NCBI GenBank assembly: GCA_948517135.1
Contig: CAORJJ010000015.1
Coordinates: 1-34,808 of the forward strand
DNA: 34,808 bases
Origin: an uncultured Clostridia bacterium
Lineage (GTDB): Bacteria > Bacillota > Clostridia > TANB77 > CAG-508
Direction of reading: 5' to 3'
Positions 14,825 to 22,567 of the stretch are shown in pieces. Below the pieces are notes generated by a model. It saw only the letters and a list, made by a program, of their open reading frames with translations. It was not told where the DNA came from and made no database searches. The translations under genes and the position numbers were made by a program. The stretch's first letter is position 1; every line of letters begins with the position of its first letter.

Positions 14825-15223
14825 CTACCAAACATAAGCTAAAACTTCTCCACCTATACCTAATTCTCTAGCTTTTTTATCTGTCATTATTCCTTTTGAA
14901 GTAGAAATTAATGCAACACCTAAACCATTTAATACTTTTGGTAATTCATCTTTAGATGCATAAATTCTTAAACCAGGTTTACTGATTCTTCTTAAACCAT
15001 CTATAACTCTATTACCTTTCTCATCATATTTTAAAGTAATTCTAATGATTCCTTGTACATCGCTTTCGATTTCTTCAAAAGCTTTTATATAACCTTCTTC
15101 AAGTAATGTTTCTGCAATAGCTTTTTTCATTTTTGATGCTGGAACATCAACTGATTTGAATTTTTGGCTATTAGCATTTCTTATTCTTGTTAACATATCT
15201 GCTATTGGGTCTGTTGTATTCAA
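14825..15223 (-). CDS. rpsH: 30S ribosomal protein S8
   Basis: 132 aa, normal length. Begins MNTTDPIADMLTRIRNA with a TTG start (15221-15223) seven bases after GGAGGG. The C-terminal signature GVALISTSKGIMTDKKAREL ends in GGEVLAYVW. It binds the central domain of 16S rRNA, and in E. coli S8 represses the spc operon; no E. coli-like S8 site is recognised here. A long hairpin separates it from rpsN. Confidence 0.98.
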   Translation of the reverse strand: MNTTDPIADMLTRIRNANSQKFKSVDVPASKMKKAIAETLLEEGYIKAFEEIESDVQGIIRITLKYDEKGNRVIDGLRRISKPGLRIYASKDELPKVLNGLGVALISTSKGIMTDKKARELGIGGEVLAYVW

Positions 15224-15275
15224 TTTTTTACCCTCCTTTTTTAATATTTTTTTATATACTTTTAAGTATTTTCAC

Positions 15276-15320
15276 AAATTTTAATCAAAAACAAGTATTA
15301 CATGTTTTTCATTAAAATTT
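15276..15320 (-). repeat. Long AT-rich hairpin between rpsN and rpsH
   Basis: Arms 15276-15293 and 15303-15320 pair over 17 of 18 positions (one C-C or G-G mismatch depending on strand), with a 9-base loop. It starts at the last base of the rpsN stop codon. The run after it on the minus strand (GTGAAAATAC) is not U-rich. A smaller ATACTT/AAGTAT hairpin lies downstream near 15255-15268. Confidence 0.7.
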
Positions 15321-15505
15321 TACCAACTTGCTTTCTTAACTCCTGGAATCTCACCCTTATGAGCTAATTCTCTAAAGCAAACACGGCATATACCATATTT
15401 TCTAATGTATGAATGTGGTCTTCCACATAATTTACATCTATTATATTCTCTAGTTTTGAATTTTTGTGGTTTTGCACATTTTACTTTTAATGATTTTTTA
15501 GCCAT
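15320..15505 (-). CDS. rpsN: 30S ribosomal protein S14, zinc-type
   Basis: 61 aa, the short zinc-binding form (S14 type Z). The knuckles are CKLC (C24, C27) and CRVC (C40, C43), and it ends GEIPGVKKASW. This form is usual in Gram-positive bacteria. AAGAAAGGAGAAAAAA precedes the ATG. Located between rplE and rpsH as expected. Confidence 0.98.
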   Translation of the reverse strand: MAKKSLKVKCAKPQKFKTREYNRCKLCGRPHSYIRKYGICRVCFRELAHKGEIPGVKKASW

Positions 15506-15528
15506 TTTTTTCTCCTTTCTTAAAAAAA

Positions 15529-16068
15529 TTAATTTTTAAATGGCATTCCTAAAAGTGTTAGTAACTCTTTAGCTTCTTCATCAGATTTAGCTGTTGTTAC
15601 AAATATAATATCCATACCTCTTAATTGGTCTACTTTATCATATTCGATTTCTGGGAATATTAATTGTTCTTTTATACCCATTGAATAGTTTCCTCTACCA
15701 TCAAATGAATTTGCTGATACTCCTCTAAAATCTCTAACTCTAGGAAGAGCAACATTAAATAATTTTAATGCGAAATCATACATTCTTCCTGCTCTTAATG
15801 TAACTTTGCATCCTATTTTTGCACCTTCTCTTAATTTAAACGCTGCAATTGATTTTCTTGCTTTTGTTACTATTGGTCTTTGACCAGTAATTATGCTTAA
15901 ATCATTCATTGCATTATCTAAAGCTTTAGGATTATCTTTTGTATCTCCTAAGCCTATATTTATAACAATTTTATCTAATTTAGGAACTTGCATTACTGAT
16001 GAATAATTAAATTTTTTCATCATTGCTGGAATTACTTCTTTTTCATATTGTTCTCTAAGTTTTTCCAT
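15529..16068 (-). CDS. rplE: 50S ribosomal protein L5
   Basis: 179 aa, full length. Conserved MQVPKLDKIVINIGLGD, AFKLREGAKIGCKVTLR, and the C-terminal IIFVTTAKSDEEAKELLTLL then GMPF. It binds 5S rRNA and contacts P-site tRNA. AAAGGAGGAATAATTAGAA precedes the ATG. It follows rplX closely and precedes rpsN by 23 bases. Confidence 0.98.
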   Translation of the reverse strand: MEKLREQYEKEVIPAMMKKFNYSSVMQVPKLDKIVINIGLGDTKDNPKALDNAMNDLSIITGQRPIVTKARKSIAAFKLREGAKIGCKVTLRAGRMYDFALKLFNVALPRVRDFRGVSANSFDGRGNYSMGIKEQLIFPEIEYDKVDQLRGMDIIFVTTAKSDEEAKELLTLLGMPFKN

Positions 16069-16097
16069 TTCTAATTATTCCTCCTTTCCAAATACTC

Positions 16098-16406
16098 TTA
16101 TTTTAATTTTGCATTACATTTTTTGCAAACACGAACTTTTTCGCCTTTTTCTTCAACATATCCTACTTTTGTAGCTGCTTTACATTTTGGGCAAACTACA
16201 TTAGCTTTTGCACTATGTATAGCGCATTCTACTGAAATGATTCCACCTTCTTCACCTTGTTTTCTAGGTTTGATATGTTTTTTTCTTATATTAACACCTT
16301 TAACAACTATTTTATTTGTTTTTGGTATAACGTCTAAAACTTCTCCAGTTTTTCCTTTATCATTTCCAGATAAAATTTTAACTGTATCACCTTTTTTTAT
16401 TTTCAA
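16098..16406 (-). CDS. rplX: 50S ribosomal protein L24
   Basis: Start placed at TTG 16404-16406, giving MKIKKGDTVKILSGNDKGK, the canonical KOW-motif start, five bases after GAGGTG; the in-frame GTG at 16415 is part of that binding site. 102 aa. The C-terminal part has two CxxC pairs (CPKCKAATKVGY and VCKKCNAKLK), a zinc-ribbon-like tail common in Gram-positive L24. L24 initiates 50S assembly. Confidence 0.96.
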   Translation of the reverse strand: MKIKKGDTVKILSGNDKGKTGEVLDVIPKTNKIVVKGVNIRKKHIKPRKQGEEGGIISVECAIHSAKANVVCPKCKAATKVGYVEEKGEKVRVCKKCNAKLK

Positions 16407-16442
16407 ATTATTCACCTCTATTTCTTTTTCATTTTTAATGAA

Positions 16443-16811
16443 TTATAAAACCTCAGGTGCTAAAGAAATAATTTTCATATAATCTTTATCTCTTAATTCT
16501 CTAGCTACAGGTCCAAATATACGTGTTCCTTTTGGTGTACCATCATCACGTATAATAACTGCTGCATTTTCATCAAATTTTAAATAAGAACCATCTTGTC
16601 TTCTAACACCTTTTCTTGTTCTTACTACAACAGCTTTAACAACTTCACCTTTTTTTACAACGCCACCTGGTGTAGCTGTTTTAACAGAAGCCATTATTAC
16701 ATCTCCTATTTCGGCAACTTTTCTATGTGAACCACCTAAACATCTAATGCACATAATTTCTTTTGCACCAGTGTTGTCAGCTACTTTTAATCTAGTTTGT
16801 TGCTGTACCAT
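16443..16811 (-). CDS. rplN: 50S ribosomal protein L14
   Basis: 122 aa, normal length. Starts MVQQQTRLKVADNTGAKEIM and contains VRTRKGVRRQDGSYLKFDEN and IFGPVARELRDKDYMKIISLAPEVL, all strongly conserved. It lies at the intersubunit face next to L19. GGAGGAACAAATCA precedes the ATG. Between rpsQ and rplX in the usual order. Confidence 0.98.
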   Translation of the reverse strand: MVQQQTRLKVADNTGAKEIMCIRCLGGSHRKVAEIGDVIMASVKTATPGGVVKKGEVVKAVVVRTRKGVRRQDGSYLKFDENAAVIIRDDGTPKGTRIFGPVARELRDKDYMKIISLAPEVL

Positions 16812-16859
16812 TGATTTGTTCCTCCTTTTATTCTTCTCTATATCTCAATATAGATAATC

Positions 16860-17123
16860 TTATTTTATAACTGCTTTCTCAACGATTTTAACAAGTCTGA
16901 ATCTTTTATCTTTTGATAAAGGTCTTGTTTCCATAACTTCAACTTTATCTCCAACTTTACATTCATTGTTTTCATCATGAGCTTTTAATTTATATGTTCT
17001 TTTTACAGTTTTATTGTAAATTGGGTGAGCAACAGATGTTTCAACTGCAACAACTATTGTTTTATCCATTTTATCAGATACAACTGTACCAATCATAGTT
17101 TTACGAAGATTTCTTTCTTCCAT
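16860..17123 (-). CDS. rpsQ: 30S ribosomal protein S17
   Basis: 87 aa, an OB-fold primary 16S binder. Begins MEERNLRKTMIGTVVSDKMD, with KTIVVAVE and HPIYNKTVKRTYKLKAHDE, and ETRPLSKDKRFRLVKIVEKA near the end. The ATG follows GGAGAACATCCTA. It lies in the conserved rpmC-rpsQ-rplN order. Confidence 0.98.
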   Translation of the reverse strand: MEERNLRKTMIGTVVSDKMDKTIVVAVETSVAHPIYNKTVKRTYKLKAHDENNECKVGDKVEVMETRPLSKDKRFRLVKIVEKAVIK

Positions 17124-17149
17124 TAGGATGTTCTCCTTTCTTATTATAA

Positions 17150-17356
17150 TTATTGATTATTATTATTTAATTCTCTTTGTCTTAAAATTGTTTTTATTCT
17201 AGCTATTTCTTTTCTAACTTCTCTTATTCTTAGTGGATTATCTAATCCGTTTGTAGCTAGGCTAAATCTTAACTTAAATAATTCTGATTTTAATTCACTT
17301 AGCTCTTTTTCTAGCTCTGGTGAAGACATTTCTTTTACTTTACTATTCTTCATCAT
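17150..17356 (-). CDS. rpmC: 50S ribosomal protein L29
   Basis: 68 aa from the ATG at 17354-17356 (MMKNSKVKEM...), five bases after AGGTGG; an ATG three bases later is equally possible, and the GTG at 17365 lies in the binding site. Two helices: SSPELEKELSELKSELFKLRF and the conserved NPLRIREVRKEIARIKTILRQRE. It overlaps the end of rplP (stop at 17343), so translation is probably coupled. L29 is part of the exit-tunnel rim that contacts trigger factor and SRP. Confidence 0.95.
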   Translation of the reverse strand: MMKNSKVKEMSSPELEKELSELKSELFKLRFSLATNGLDNPLRIREVRKEIARIKTILRQRELNNNNQ

Positions 17357-17783
17357 TATCACCACCTACTTCTGTTTCTCTTTTTACGAATTTTGTTTGA
17401 ACTGGTAATTTTTGAGCAGCTAATCTTAATGCTTCTCTAGCAACTTCTTCAGAAACTCCTTCTAGTTCAAATAAAACTCTTCCTGGTTTTACAACCGCAA
17501 CCCAGTATTCTGGAGCTCCTTTACCTTTACCCATACGAGTTTCAGCTGGTTTCTTAGTTACTGGTTTGTCTGGGAATATTTTAATCCAAACTTTTCCACC
17601 TCTTTTAATGTAACGGTTAACTGCGATTCTGGCAGCTTCAATTTGGTTTGATTTAATCCATCCTGCTGTTGTAGCTTGAATTCCGTATTGTCCTTCATTA
17701 ACTACATTACCTCTTGTTGCTTTTCCTCTATTTCTACCTTTTTGTTGTTTTCTAAACTTTGTTCTTTTTGGCATTAATGGCAT
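17343..17783 (-). CDS. rplP: 50S ribosomal protein L16
   Basis: 146 aa. Starts MPLMPKRTKFRKQQKGRNRG; the ATG shares a base with the rpsC stop (TAATG) and lies nine bases from GGAGG, better placed than the internal ATG three codons on. Conserved GQYGIQATTAGWIKSNQIEAAR, KVWIKIFPDKPVT, and RMGKGKGAPEYWVAVVKPG. L16 organises the A-site tRNA region of the 50S. Confidence 0.98.
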   Translation of the reverse strand: MPLMPKRTKFRKQQKGRNRGKATRGNVVNEGQYGIQATTAGWIKSNQIEAARIAVNRYIKRGGKVWIKIFPDKPVTKKPAETRMGKGKGAPEYWVAVVKPGRVLFELEGVSEEVAREALRLAAQKLPVQTKFVKRETEVGGDNDEE

Positions 17784-18442
17784 TAGTCGTTACCTCCTTT
17801 TGCTTCTTTTTTAGCTGGAAGAACTTCACCTTTATAAATCCATACTTTTACACCGATTTTTCCATAAGTAGTATCAGCTTCATAAAAACCATAGTCTATA
17901 TCAGCTCTTAATGTTTGTAATGGTATAGTACCTTCTTTATAGAATTCTGTTCTTGCCATATCAGCTCCACCTAATCTTCCAGATACAGCTGTTTTTATTC
18001 CTAATGCTCCAGCTTTCATAGCTTTTTGCATTGATTGTTTCATTGCTCTTCTGAATGAAATTCTTCTTTCTAGTTGATTTGCAATACTTTCTGCAACTAA
18101 TTGTGCATCTGTATCTACATTTTTAACCTCAACAATATTCAAATTAACTTCTTTTTTAATCATTTTTTCAAGTTCTGCTTTTAATGCTTCTGAAAGGTTT
18201 CCACCTTTACCAATAACTAAACCTGGTTTAGCTGTATAAACATTAACTTTTACGAATTTAGCAGTTCTCTCGATTTCTATTTTTGAAATTCCACTAATAA
18301 ATAGTTTCTTTTTCACATATTCACGAATTTTATGGTCTTCAACTAGGTATTCGCTAAATTTATTGCTATCAGCATACCATTTAGAACTCCAATCTCTAAT
18401 AACACCTACTCTTATTCCATTTGGATGAACTTTTTGTCCCAT
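17783..18442 (-). CDS. rpsC: 30S ribosomal protein S3
   Basis: 219 aa, normal length. Starts MGQKVHPNGIRVGVIRDWSS. The KH domain is at about 40-110 with VYTAKPGLVIGKGGNLSEAL. The C-terminal half has RISFRRAMKQSMQKAMKAGA and GAEYKEGTIPLQTLRADIDYG-like sequence (here ARTEFYKEGTIPLQTLRAD). It forms part of the mRNA entry channel. It overlaps rplP by one base (TAATG). Confidence 0.98.
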   Translation of the reverse strand: MGQKVHPNGIRVGVIRDWSSKWYADSNKFSEYLVEDHKIREYVKKKLFISGISKIEIERTAKFVKVNVYTAKPGLVIGKGGNLSEALKAELEKMIKKEVNLNIVEVKNVDTDAQLVAESIANQLERRISFRRAMKQSMQKAMKAGALGIKTAVSGRLGGADMARTEFYKEGTIPLQTLRADIDYGFYEADTTYGKIGVKVWIYKGEVLPAKKEAKGGND

Positions 18443-18462
18443 CGTAAATATCCTCCTTTCTC

Positions 18463-18822
18463 TTATTTACTCTCTCTTAAAACTATTGTTATATGACTTG
18501 TTCTTTTTCTAATTCTAACTGCTGAACCTTTTGCAGCTGGTCTAATTCTTTTTAGTGTAGGACCTTGATTTGCATATATTTCTGCAACATAAAGGTTAGC
18601 TCTATTCATGAAATGATTATTTTCAGCGTTTGCAATAGCTGAATTTAATAATTTTTCTAATATTTCGCTTGATGCTTTAGGTGCGAACTTAGCTATATTT
18701 TGAGCTTCTTCAACACTTTTACCTCTCATTAAGTCTGCTACTATTTTAACTTTACGGCTTGAAATTCTAGCATAACTTAATGTTGCTCTTGCTTCTGCTA
18801 CTTGAGTTGTTTTCTCTTCCAC
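18463..18822 (-). CDS. rplV: 50S ribosomal protein L22
   Basis: Start placed at GTG 18820-18822 (MEEKTTQVAEARATLSYARIS), eight bases after GGAGG. The in-frame TTG at 18837 includes that binding site. 119 aa, a few residues longer than usual at the N-terminus. Conserved RISSRKVKIVADLMRGK, HFMNRANLYVAEIYANQGPTLKR, and the C-terminal RIRKRTSHITIVLRE. Its hairpin lines the nascent peptide tunnel. Confidence 0.97.
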   Translation of the reverse strand: MEEKTTQVAEARATLSYARISSRKVKIVADLMRGKSVEEAQNIAKFAPKASSEILEKLLNSAIANAENNHFMNRANLYVAEIYANQGPTLKRIRPAAKGSAVRIRKRTSHITIVLRESK

Positions 18823-18848
18823 TGTTATATCCTCCAATTTCTAAATTT

Positions 18849-19124
18849 TTATTTTTTTGTTGTTTTATCTCCTGCGTGACCTTTAAATGTTCTTGTAGGA
18901 GCAAATTCTCCTAATTTATGACCGATCATTTCTTCTGAAATATATACAGGAACATGTTTTCTACCATCATGAACAGCTATTGTGTGTCCAACCATTTGTG
19001 GGTAGATTGTAGATGCTCTTGACCATGTTTTTAATACTTCTTTTTTACCTGTCTCATTCATAGCTTCAATTCTTTTCATAAGTTCTGGAGCTACATAAGG
19101 TACTTTTTTACTTGATCTTGACAT
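18849..19124 (-). CDS. rpsS: 30S ribosomal protein S19
   Basis: 91 aa, normal length. Starts MSRSSKKVPYVAPELMKRIE and has the conserved TWSRASTIYPQMVGHTIAVH, DGRKHVPVYISEEMIGHKLGEF and FAPTRTFKGHAG. It forms part of the 30S head with S13. GAAGGGAGAAAACTA precedes the ATG. Order rplB-rpsS-rplV is conserved. Confidence 0.98.
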   Translation of the reverse strand: MSRSSKKVPYVAPELMKRIEAMNETGKKEVLKTWSRASTIYPQMVGHTIAVHDGRKHVPVYISEEMIGHKLGEFAPTRTFKGHAGDKTTKK

Positions 19125-19141
19125 TAGTTTTCTCCCTTCTA

Positions 19142-19969
19142 TTATTTTCTTCTCTTAACTATAAATTTATTAGATAGCTTTTTCTTATTTCTTGTCTTAT
19201 ATCCAAGAGCTGGTTTACCCCAAGGAGTCATAGGTCCGCTATGTCCAACTGGAGCTCTACCTTCACCACCACCATGAGGGTGATCATTAGGGTTCATAAC
19301 AGATCCTCTAACAGTAGGTCTAATTCCCATATGTCTTTTTCTTCCAGCTTTACCTAATTTAATATTTTCATGATCTGTATTTCCTATTGTTCCAATTGTA
19401 GCTCTACATCTTACAGAAATTAATCTCATTTCTCCTGATGGAAGTCTTACGTGAGCATAAGCACCTTCTTTAGCCATTAATTGAGCCTCTTGTCCAGCAC
19501 TTCTTACTAATTTTCCACCTTGACCTGGATTTAATTCTATATTATGAATTAATGTACCAACTGGAATACTTGATATTGGCATTGCATTTCCTGGTTTAAT
19601 ATCTATATTTTCACCAGAAACTACTTTGTCACCATCTGTTAATCCTTGTGGTGCTAAAATGTAACTTTTTGTTCCATCTTCATATTGGATTAAAGCAATA
19701 TTTGCACTTCTGTTTGGATCATATTCGATACCAATAACAGTTGCTGTCATATTGTCTTTTTGTCTTTTAAAATCTATTATTCTATATTTTTGTCTATTTC
19801 CACCACCTTGATGTCTTACTGTAATTCTACCATATGAATTTCTACCTGCATTTTTTCTCTTTGTTGCAAGTAAAGATTTTTCTGGTGTCTTTTTTGTGAT
19901 TTCTTCATATGTTGAAGAAGTCATATTTCTTCTTGATGGTGTATATGGTCTGTAATGTTTAATTCCCAT
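19142..19969 (-). CDS. rplB: 50S ribosomal protein L2
   Basis: 275 aa, normal length. Starts MGIKHYRPYTPSRRNMTSS; conserved GRITVRHQGGGNRQKYRIID, and the peptidyl-transferase-proximal block GSVMNPNDHPHGGGEGRAPV then WGKPALGYKTRNKKK. It is essential for subunit association and the peptidyl transferase centre. The 182-base spacer to rplW (19970-20151) is strongly folded. Confidence 0.98.
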   Translation of the reverse strand: MGIKHYRPYTPSRRNMTSSTYEEITKKTPEKSLLATKRKNAGRNSYGRITVRHQGGGNRQKYRIIDFKRQKDNMTATVIGIEYDPNRSANIALIQYEDGTKSYILAPQGLTDGDKVVSGENIDIKPGNAMPISSIPVGTLIHNIELNPGQGGKLVRSAGQEAQLMAKEGAYAHVRLPSGEMRLISVRCRATIGTIGNTDHENIKLGKAGRKRHMGIRPTVRGSVMNPNDHPHGGGEGRAPVGHSGPMTPWGKPALGYKTRNKKKLSNKFIVKRRK

Positions 19970-20151
19970 TTTTATTTTCTCTCCTTTTATTAATTTATTA
20001 TCCGGGTTCTTTCCCGATATTTGTTTCTAACTTATTAATTATAAGAAACAAGTATAGCTAGGCAACCTAGTTAAAAATTTAATGCGCATACGATTGTATG
20101 TAAATTAAATTTTTAATGAAGGTTAACAATGCTAGACGAAGTTTATTATAA
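19970..20151 (-). other. Structured rplW-rplB spacer
   Basis: A 182-base gap without an ORF. Its main helix is an exact 13-bp inverted repeat, 20071-20083 with 20104-20116 (TTAAAAATTTAAT/ATTAAATTTTTAA), capped by CATAC-GATT-GTATG (20087-20100) and extended by AACCT/AGGTT (20064-20068 with 20120-20124). Further hairpins are CGGG/CCCG (20003-20016) and GTTTCT/AGAAAC (20023-20049). No U-tract follows. Candidate regulatory or processing RNA. Confidence 0.6.
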
Positions 20152-20499
20152 TTAAGCACCCATAAATTCATCAATTGAATCTTTATACTTCTTAGAAACT
20201 TTAACTTCTTTTCCACCTTTTCCAAGGTATTTCATATCTGATACGTTTGTATCAATTGTTACGATAGCTTTTTTCCAGTCTGGAGTTCTTCCAGCTGCAT
20301 ATCTAACTCTTTTTTCTTTTCCTTTTACAGTCATAGTATTTACTTTTAATACTTTAACTCCAAATAATTTTTCAACTGCGTTTTTTATTTCAACTTTTGT
20401 TGATTTTTTTGCTACTTTGAAAGTGTATTTTCCTTCTTGCATATCCATGCTACTTTTTTCAGTAACGATAGGTTTTATTATAATATCTTCTGCTACCAT
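20152..20499 (-). CDS. rplW: 50S ribosomal protein L23
   Basis: 115 aa. Starts MVAEDIIIKPIVTEKSSMDM, with YTFKVAKKSTKVEIKNAVEKLFGVKV and the basic RVRYAAGRTPDWKKAIVTI loop. It is about 15-20 residues longer than typical because of a lysine-rich C-terminal tail (LGKGGKEVKVSKKYKDSIDE). L23 sits at the exit tunnel and docks trigger factor and SRP. The ATG begins two bases after the rplD stop (TAATCATG), so translation is probably coupled. Confidence 0.97.
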   Translation of the reverse strand: MVAEDIIIKPIVTEKSSMDMQEGKYTFKVAKKSTKVEIKNAVEKLFGVKVLKVNTMTVKGKEKRVRYAAGRTPDWKKAIVTIDTNVSDMKYLGKGGKEVKVSKKYKDSIDEFMGA

Positions 20500-20501
20500 G
20501 A

Positions 20502-21125
20502 TTAAGCATACACCTCCTCTAATTTCTTAATTGTATCTACTGTAACAACTAATTTTTTATTTTTTAATAATTCGTATACATTTATTGTATTTACTGAACT
20601 TGTTGTAACATTAGCTAAATTTCTAGCTGATTTTTGAACAACTTCATTACTTGCAGGTAATACTATTAAAGCTTTTTCTTCAACTTTTAAGTTTTTCATA
20701 GCATCTGCCATTTGTTTTGTTTTGATTTCTTTGAAATCAAATTTATCAACAACTACTAAATCATTTTCTAATACTTTTGAACTTAATAATGATTTAATTG
20801 CTAATTGTCTTTCTTTTCTATTAACTCTATATTTATAAGATCTTGGTTTTGGTCCTAAAGCAATACCACCTTTAATCCATTGTGGAGCTCTAATAGATCC
20901 TTGTCTAGCTCTACCTGTACCTTTTTGTTTCCAAGGTTTTCTTCCACCGCCTCTTACTTCAGCTCTAGTTTTTGTGCTTTGTGTACCTTGTCTTTGATTA
21001 GCTAAATAATTAACTAAAACACTGTGTACAACAGCTTCGTTAGGTTCGATTCCGAATATTTCTTCTTTTAAATCTACTTTACTAACTTTTTTTCCTTTTA
21101 TATCATATACATCTATACTTGGCAT
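20502..21125 (-). CDS. rplD: 50S ribosomal protein L4
   Basis: 207 aa. The tunnel-lining extended loop (RQGTQSTKTRAEVRGGGRKP, WKQKGTGRARQGSIRAPQWIKGG in parts) is intact, followed by the Rossmann-like globular domain. In E. coli L4 also represses its own S10 operon by binding the leader; whether it acts on the different leader here is unknown. AGGAGGAAGATTAA precedes the ATG. Confidence 0.98.
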   Translation of the reverse strand: MPSIDVYDIKGKKVSKVDLKEEIFGIEPNEAVVHSVLVNYLANQRQGTQSTKTRAEVRGGGRKPWKQKGTGRARQGSIRAPQWIKGGIALGPKPRSYKYRVNRKERQLAIKSLLSSKVLENDLVVVDKFDFKEIKTKQMADAMKNLKVEEKALIVLPASNEVVQKSARNLANVTTSSVNTINVYELLKNKKLVVTVDTIKKLEEVYA

Positions 21126-21144
21126 TTAATCTTCCTCCTTCCTT

Positions 21145-21783
21145 CTATTTAGACGCTTTAACTGTTTTTCTAATTTTTAAAATGCTTCCTTTATTTCCAG
21201 GTACTGAACCTTTTATTAAAATTGCATTTTTATCTAAGTCTACTTTTACAACTTCTAGATTTTGTACAGTAACTTTTTCTACACCCATATGTCCTGGTAA
21301 TTTTTTACCTTTGAAAACTCTACCTGGTGTAGATGTTGATCCCATTGAACCTGGTCTTCTATGATACATAGAACCATGTCCCATAGGTCCTCTTGATTGA
21401 CCATGACGTTTAATAACACCTTGGAATCCTTTTCCTTTTGTGATACCTTGAACATCAACTTTTTCTCCAGCTTCAAATGTATCAACTTTTATTTCAGCAC
21501 CAACTTTTACGTCAGCTAAGCATTCTGGACATGCTCTAAATTCTCTTAAATGTTTAGAAGCACTTACACCTGCTTTTTTGAAATGTCCTTGTTTTGGTTT
21601 GTTAACTTTTGATTCTTTAACTGCTCCAAAGCCTAATTGAACAGCATCATATCCATCAGTTTCAACTGTTTTTACTTGAACTACTGAACATGGTCCTGCT
21701 TCTATAACTGTTACTGGAATAACTACACCTTTTTCATCAAATATTTGTGTCATTCCAATTTTTCTTCCTATTATTGCTTTCAT
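21145..21783 (-). CDS. rplC: 50S ribosomal protein L3
   Basis: 212 aa. Starts MKAIIGRKIGMTQIFDEKGV and contains the conserved GKGFQGVIKRHGQSRGPMGHGS and HRRPGSMGSTSTPGRVFKGKKL (methylglutamine region GQ in the loop). It reaches the peptidyl transferase centre. A CPEC pair (REFRACPECLADV) occurs where most L3 proteins have no cysteine. AGGAGGAAAAGAAAG precedes the ATG. A 109-base spacer separates it from rpsJ; I see no strong structure in it. Confidence 0.98.
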   Translation of the reverse strand: MKAIIGRKIGMTQIFDEKGVVIPVTVIEAGPCSVVQVKTVETDGYDAVQLGFGAVKESKVNKPKQGHFKKAGVSASKHLREFRACPECLADVKVGAEIKVDTFEAGEKVDVQGITKGKGFQGVIKRHGQSRGPMGHGSMYHRRPGSMGSTSTPGRVFKGKKLPGHMGVEKVTVQNLEVVKVDLDKNAILIKGSVPGNKGSILKIRKTVKASK

Positions 21784-21892
21784 CTTTCTTTTCCTCCTAC
21801 TATTGGCTCGAACGTGTAATAATAAAACATAATTAATATATTACTCGTTTTAGCTTGGTTTGATTTTTTAGAAATTTCTTTCTTATTTATAA

Positions 21893-22222
21893 TTAAAGTT
21901 TGATTTCGATATCAACACCTGCTGGTAACTCTAATTTCATTAAGCTATCAACTGTTTTTTGTGTTGGATAAAGAATATCAATAACTCTTTTGTGTGTTCT
22001 CATTTCAAATTGTTCTCTTGAATCTTTGTGTTTGTGTGGAGAACGTAAAATAGTTACTATTTCTTTCTCTGTTGGAAGTGGAATAGGACCTGAAACTTTA
22101 GCTCCTGTTCTCTTAGCAGTATCTACTATTTTTTCAGCAGACTGATCTAAAACAACATAATCATAAGCTTTTAATCTTATTCTAATTTTGTCACTTCCTA
22201 TCTTTGTGTTTGATGTTGCCAT
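21893..22222 (-). CDS. rpsJ: 30S ribosomal protein S10
   Basis: 109 aa, about seven residues longer than usual at the N-terminus (MATSNTKIGSDKIRIRLKAY). Conserved TGAKVSGPIPLPTEKEIVTI and LRSPHKHKDSREQFEMRTHKR, then the C-terminal LMKLELPAGVDIEIKL. It is a 30S head protein that also links ribosomes to NusG/NusB in antitermination. First gene of the supercluster: AAGGAGGGAAATTTAA precedes the ATG and a 245-base leader precedes that. Confidence 0.98.
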   Translation of the reverse strand: MATSNTKIGSDKIRIRLKAYDYVVLDQSAEKIVDTAKRTGAKVSGPIPLPTEKEIVTILRSPHKHKDSREQFEMRTHKRVIDILYPTQKTVDSLMKLELPAGVDIEIKL

Positions 22223-22470
22223 TTAAATTTCCCTCCTTAATTAAATATTTGGCTAACGGCAAGTTATCAACGTACCCTGGTGTTTCTTTTAACCCCATTT
22301 TAAAATCCAAGTTTTCTTTAGTGCTTAAAATTTTATTTTAAACTTAAAATCTTGGATAAGTATGTACATTTATCAAACTTATCGCCTGGTCTCTGCCAAG
22401 ACATACTCCACAGAAGTTCCCTCCACTTAAAGTGTAGCCACATTCTGCTTCTTCGCTTTATCTTACGCTT
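22223..22470 (-). promoter_or_regulatory. S10 operon leader RNA with alternative pairings
   Basis: About 245 bases from the predicted transcription start to rpsJ. Segment A TCTTGG (22396-22401) can pair with part of segment B ATCCAAGA (22350-22357), next to a 7-bp stem GATAAGT/ACTTATC (22377-22383 with 22355-22361). Segment B can instead pair with segment C CTTGGAT (22305-22311). These pairings exclude each other, as in attenuators and ligand-responsive leaders. No T-box consensus is seen. The region has no ORF with a binding site. Confidence 0.55.
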
Positions 22471-22474
22471 TTAT

Positions 22475-22503
22475 ATTATACTACGGGTATAAGGCTTTGT
22501 CAA
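22475..22503 (-). promoter_or_regulatory. Main S10 operon promoter, full consensus
   Basis: TTGACA (22498-22503), exactly 17 bases, TATAAT (22475-22480) on the minus strand. It matches the SigA consensus at all 12 positions, as expected for the strongest operon of the window. Confidence 0.92.
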
Positions 22504-22567
22504 CATATTTTTTCATTTTCTTTACAATTTTAGAAATGCCTTGAATTTATTTCAAATATTACATTTC

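Noticed and set aside
22223..22470. T-box riboswitch in the S10 leader
   Set aside because: The conserved T-box antiterminator sequence and specifier hairpin are not present, and the downstream gene is not an amino-acid or synthetase gene.
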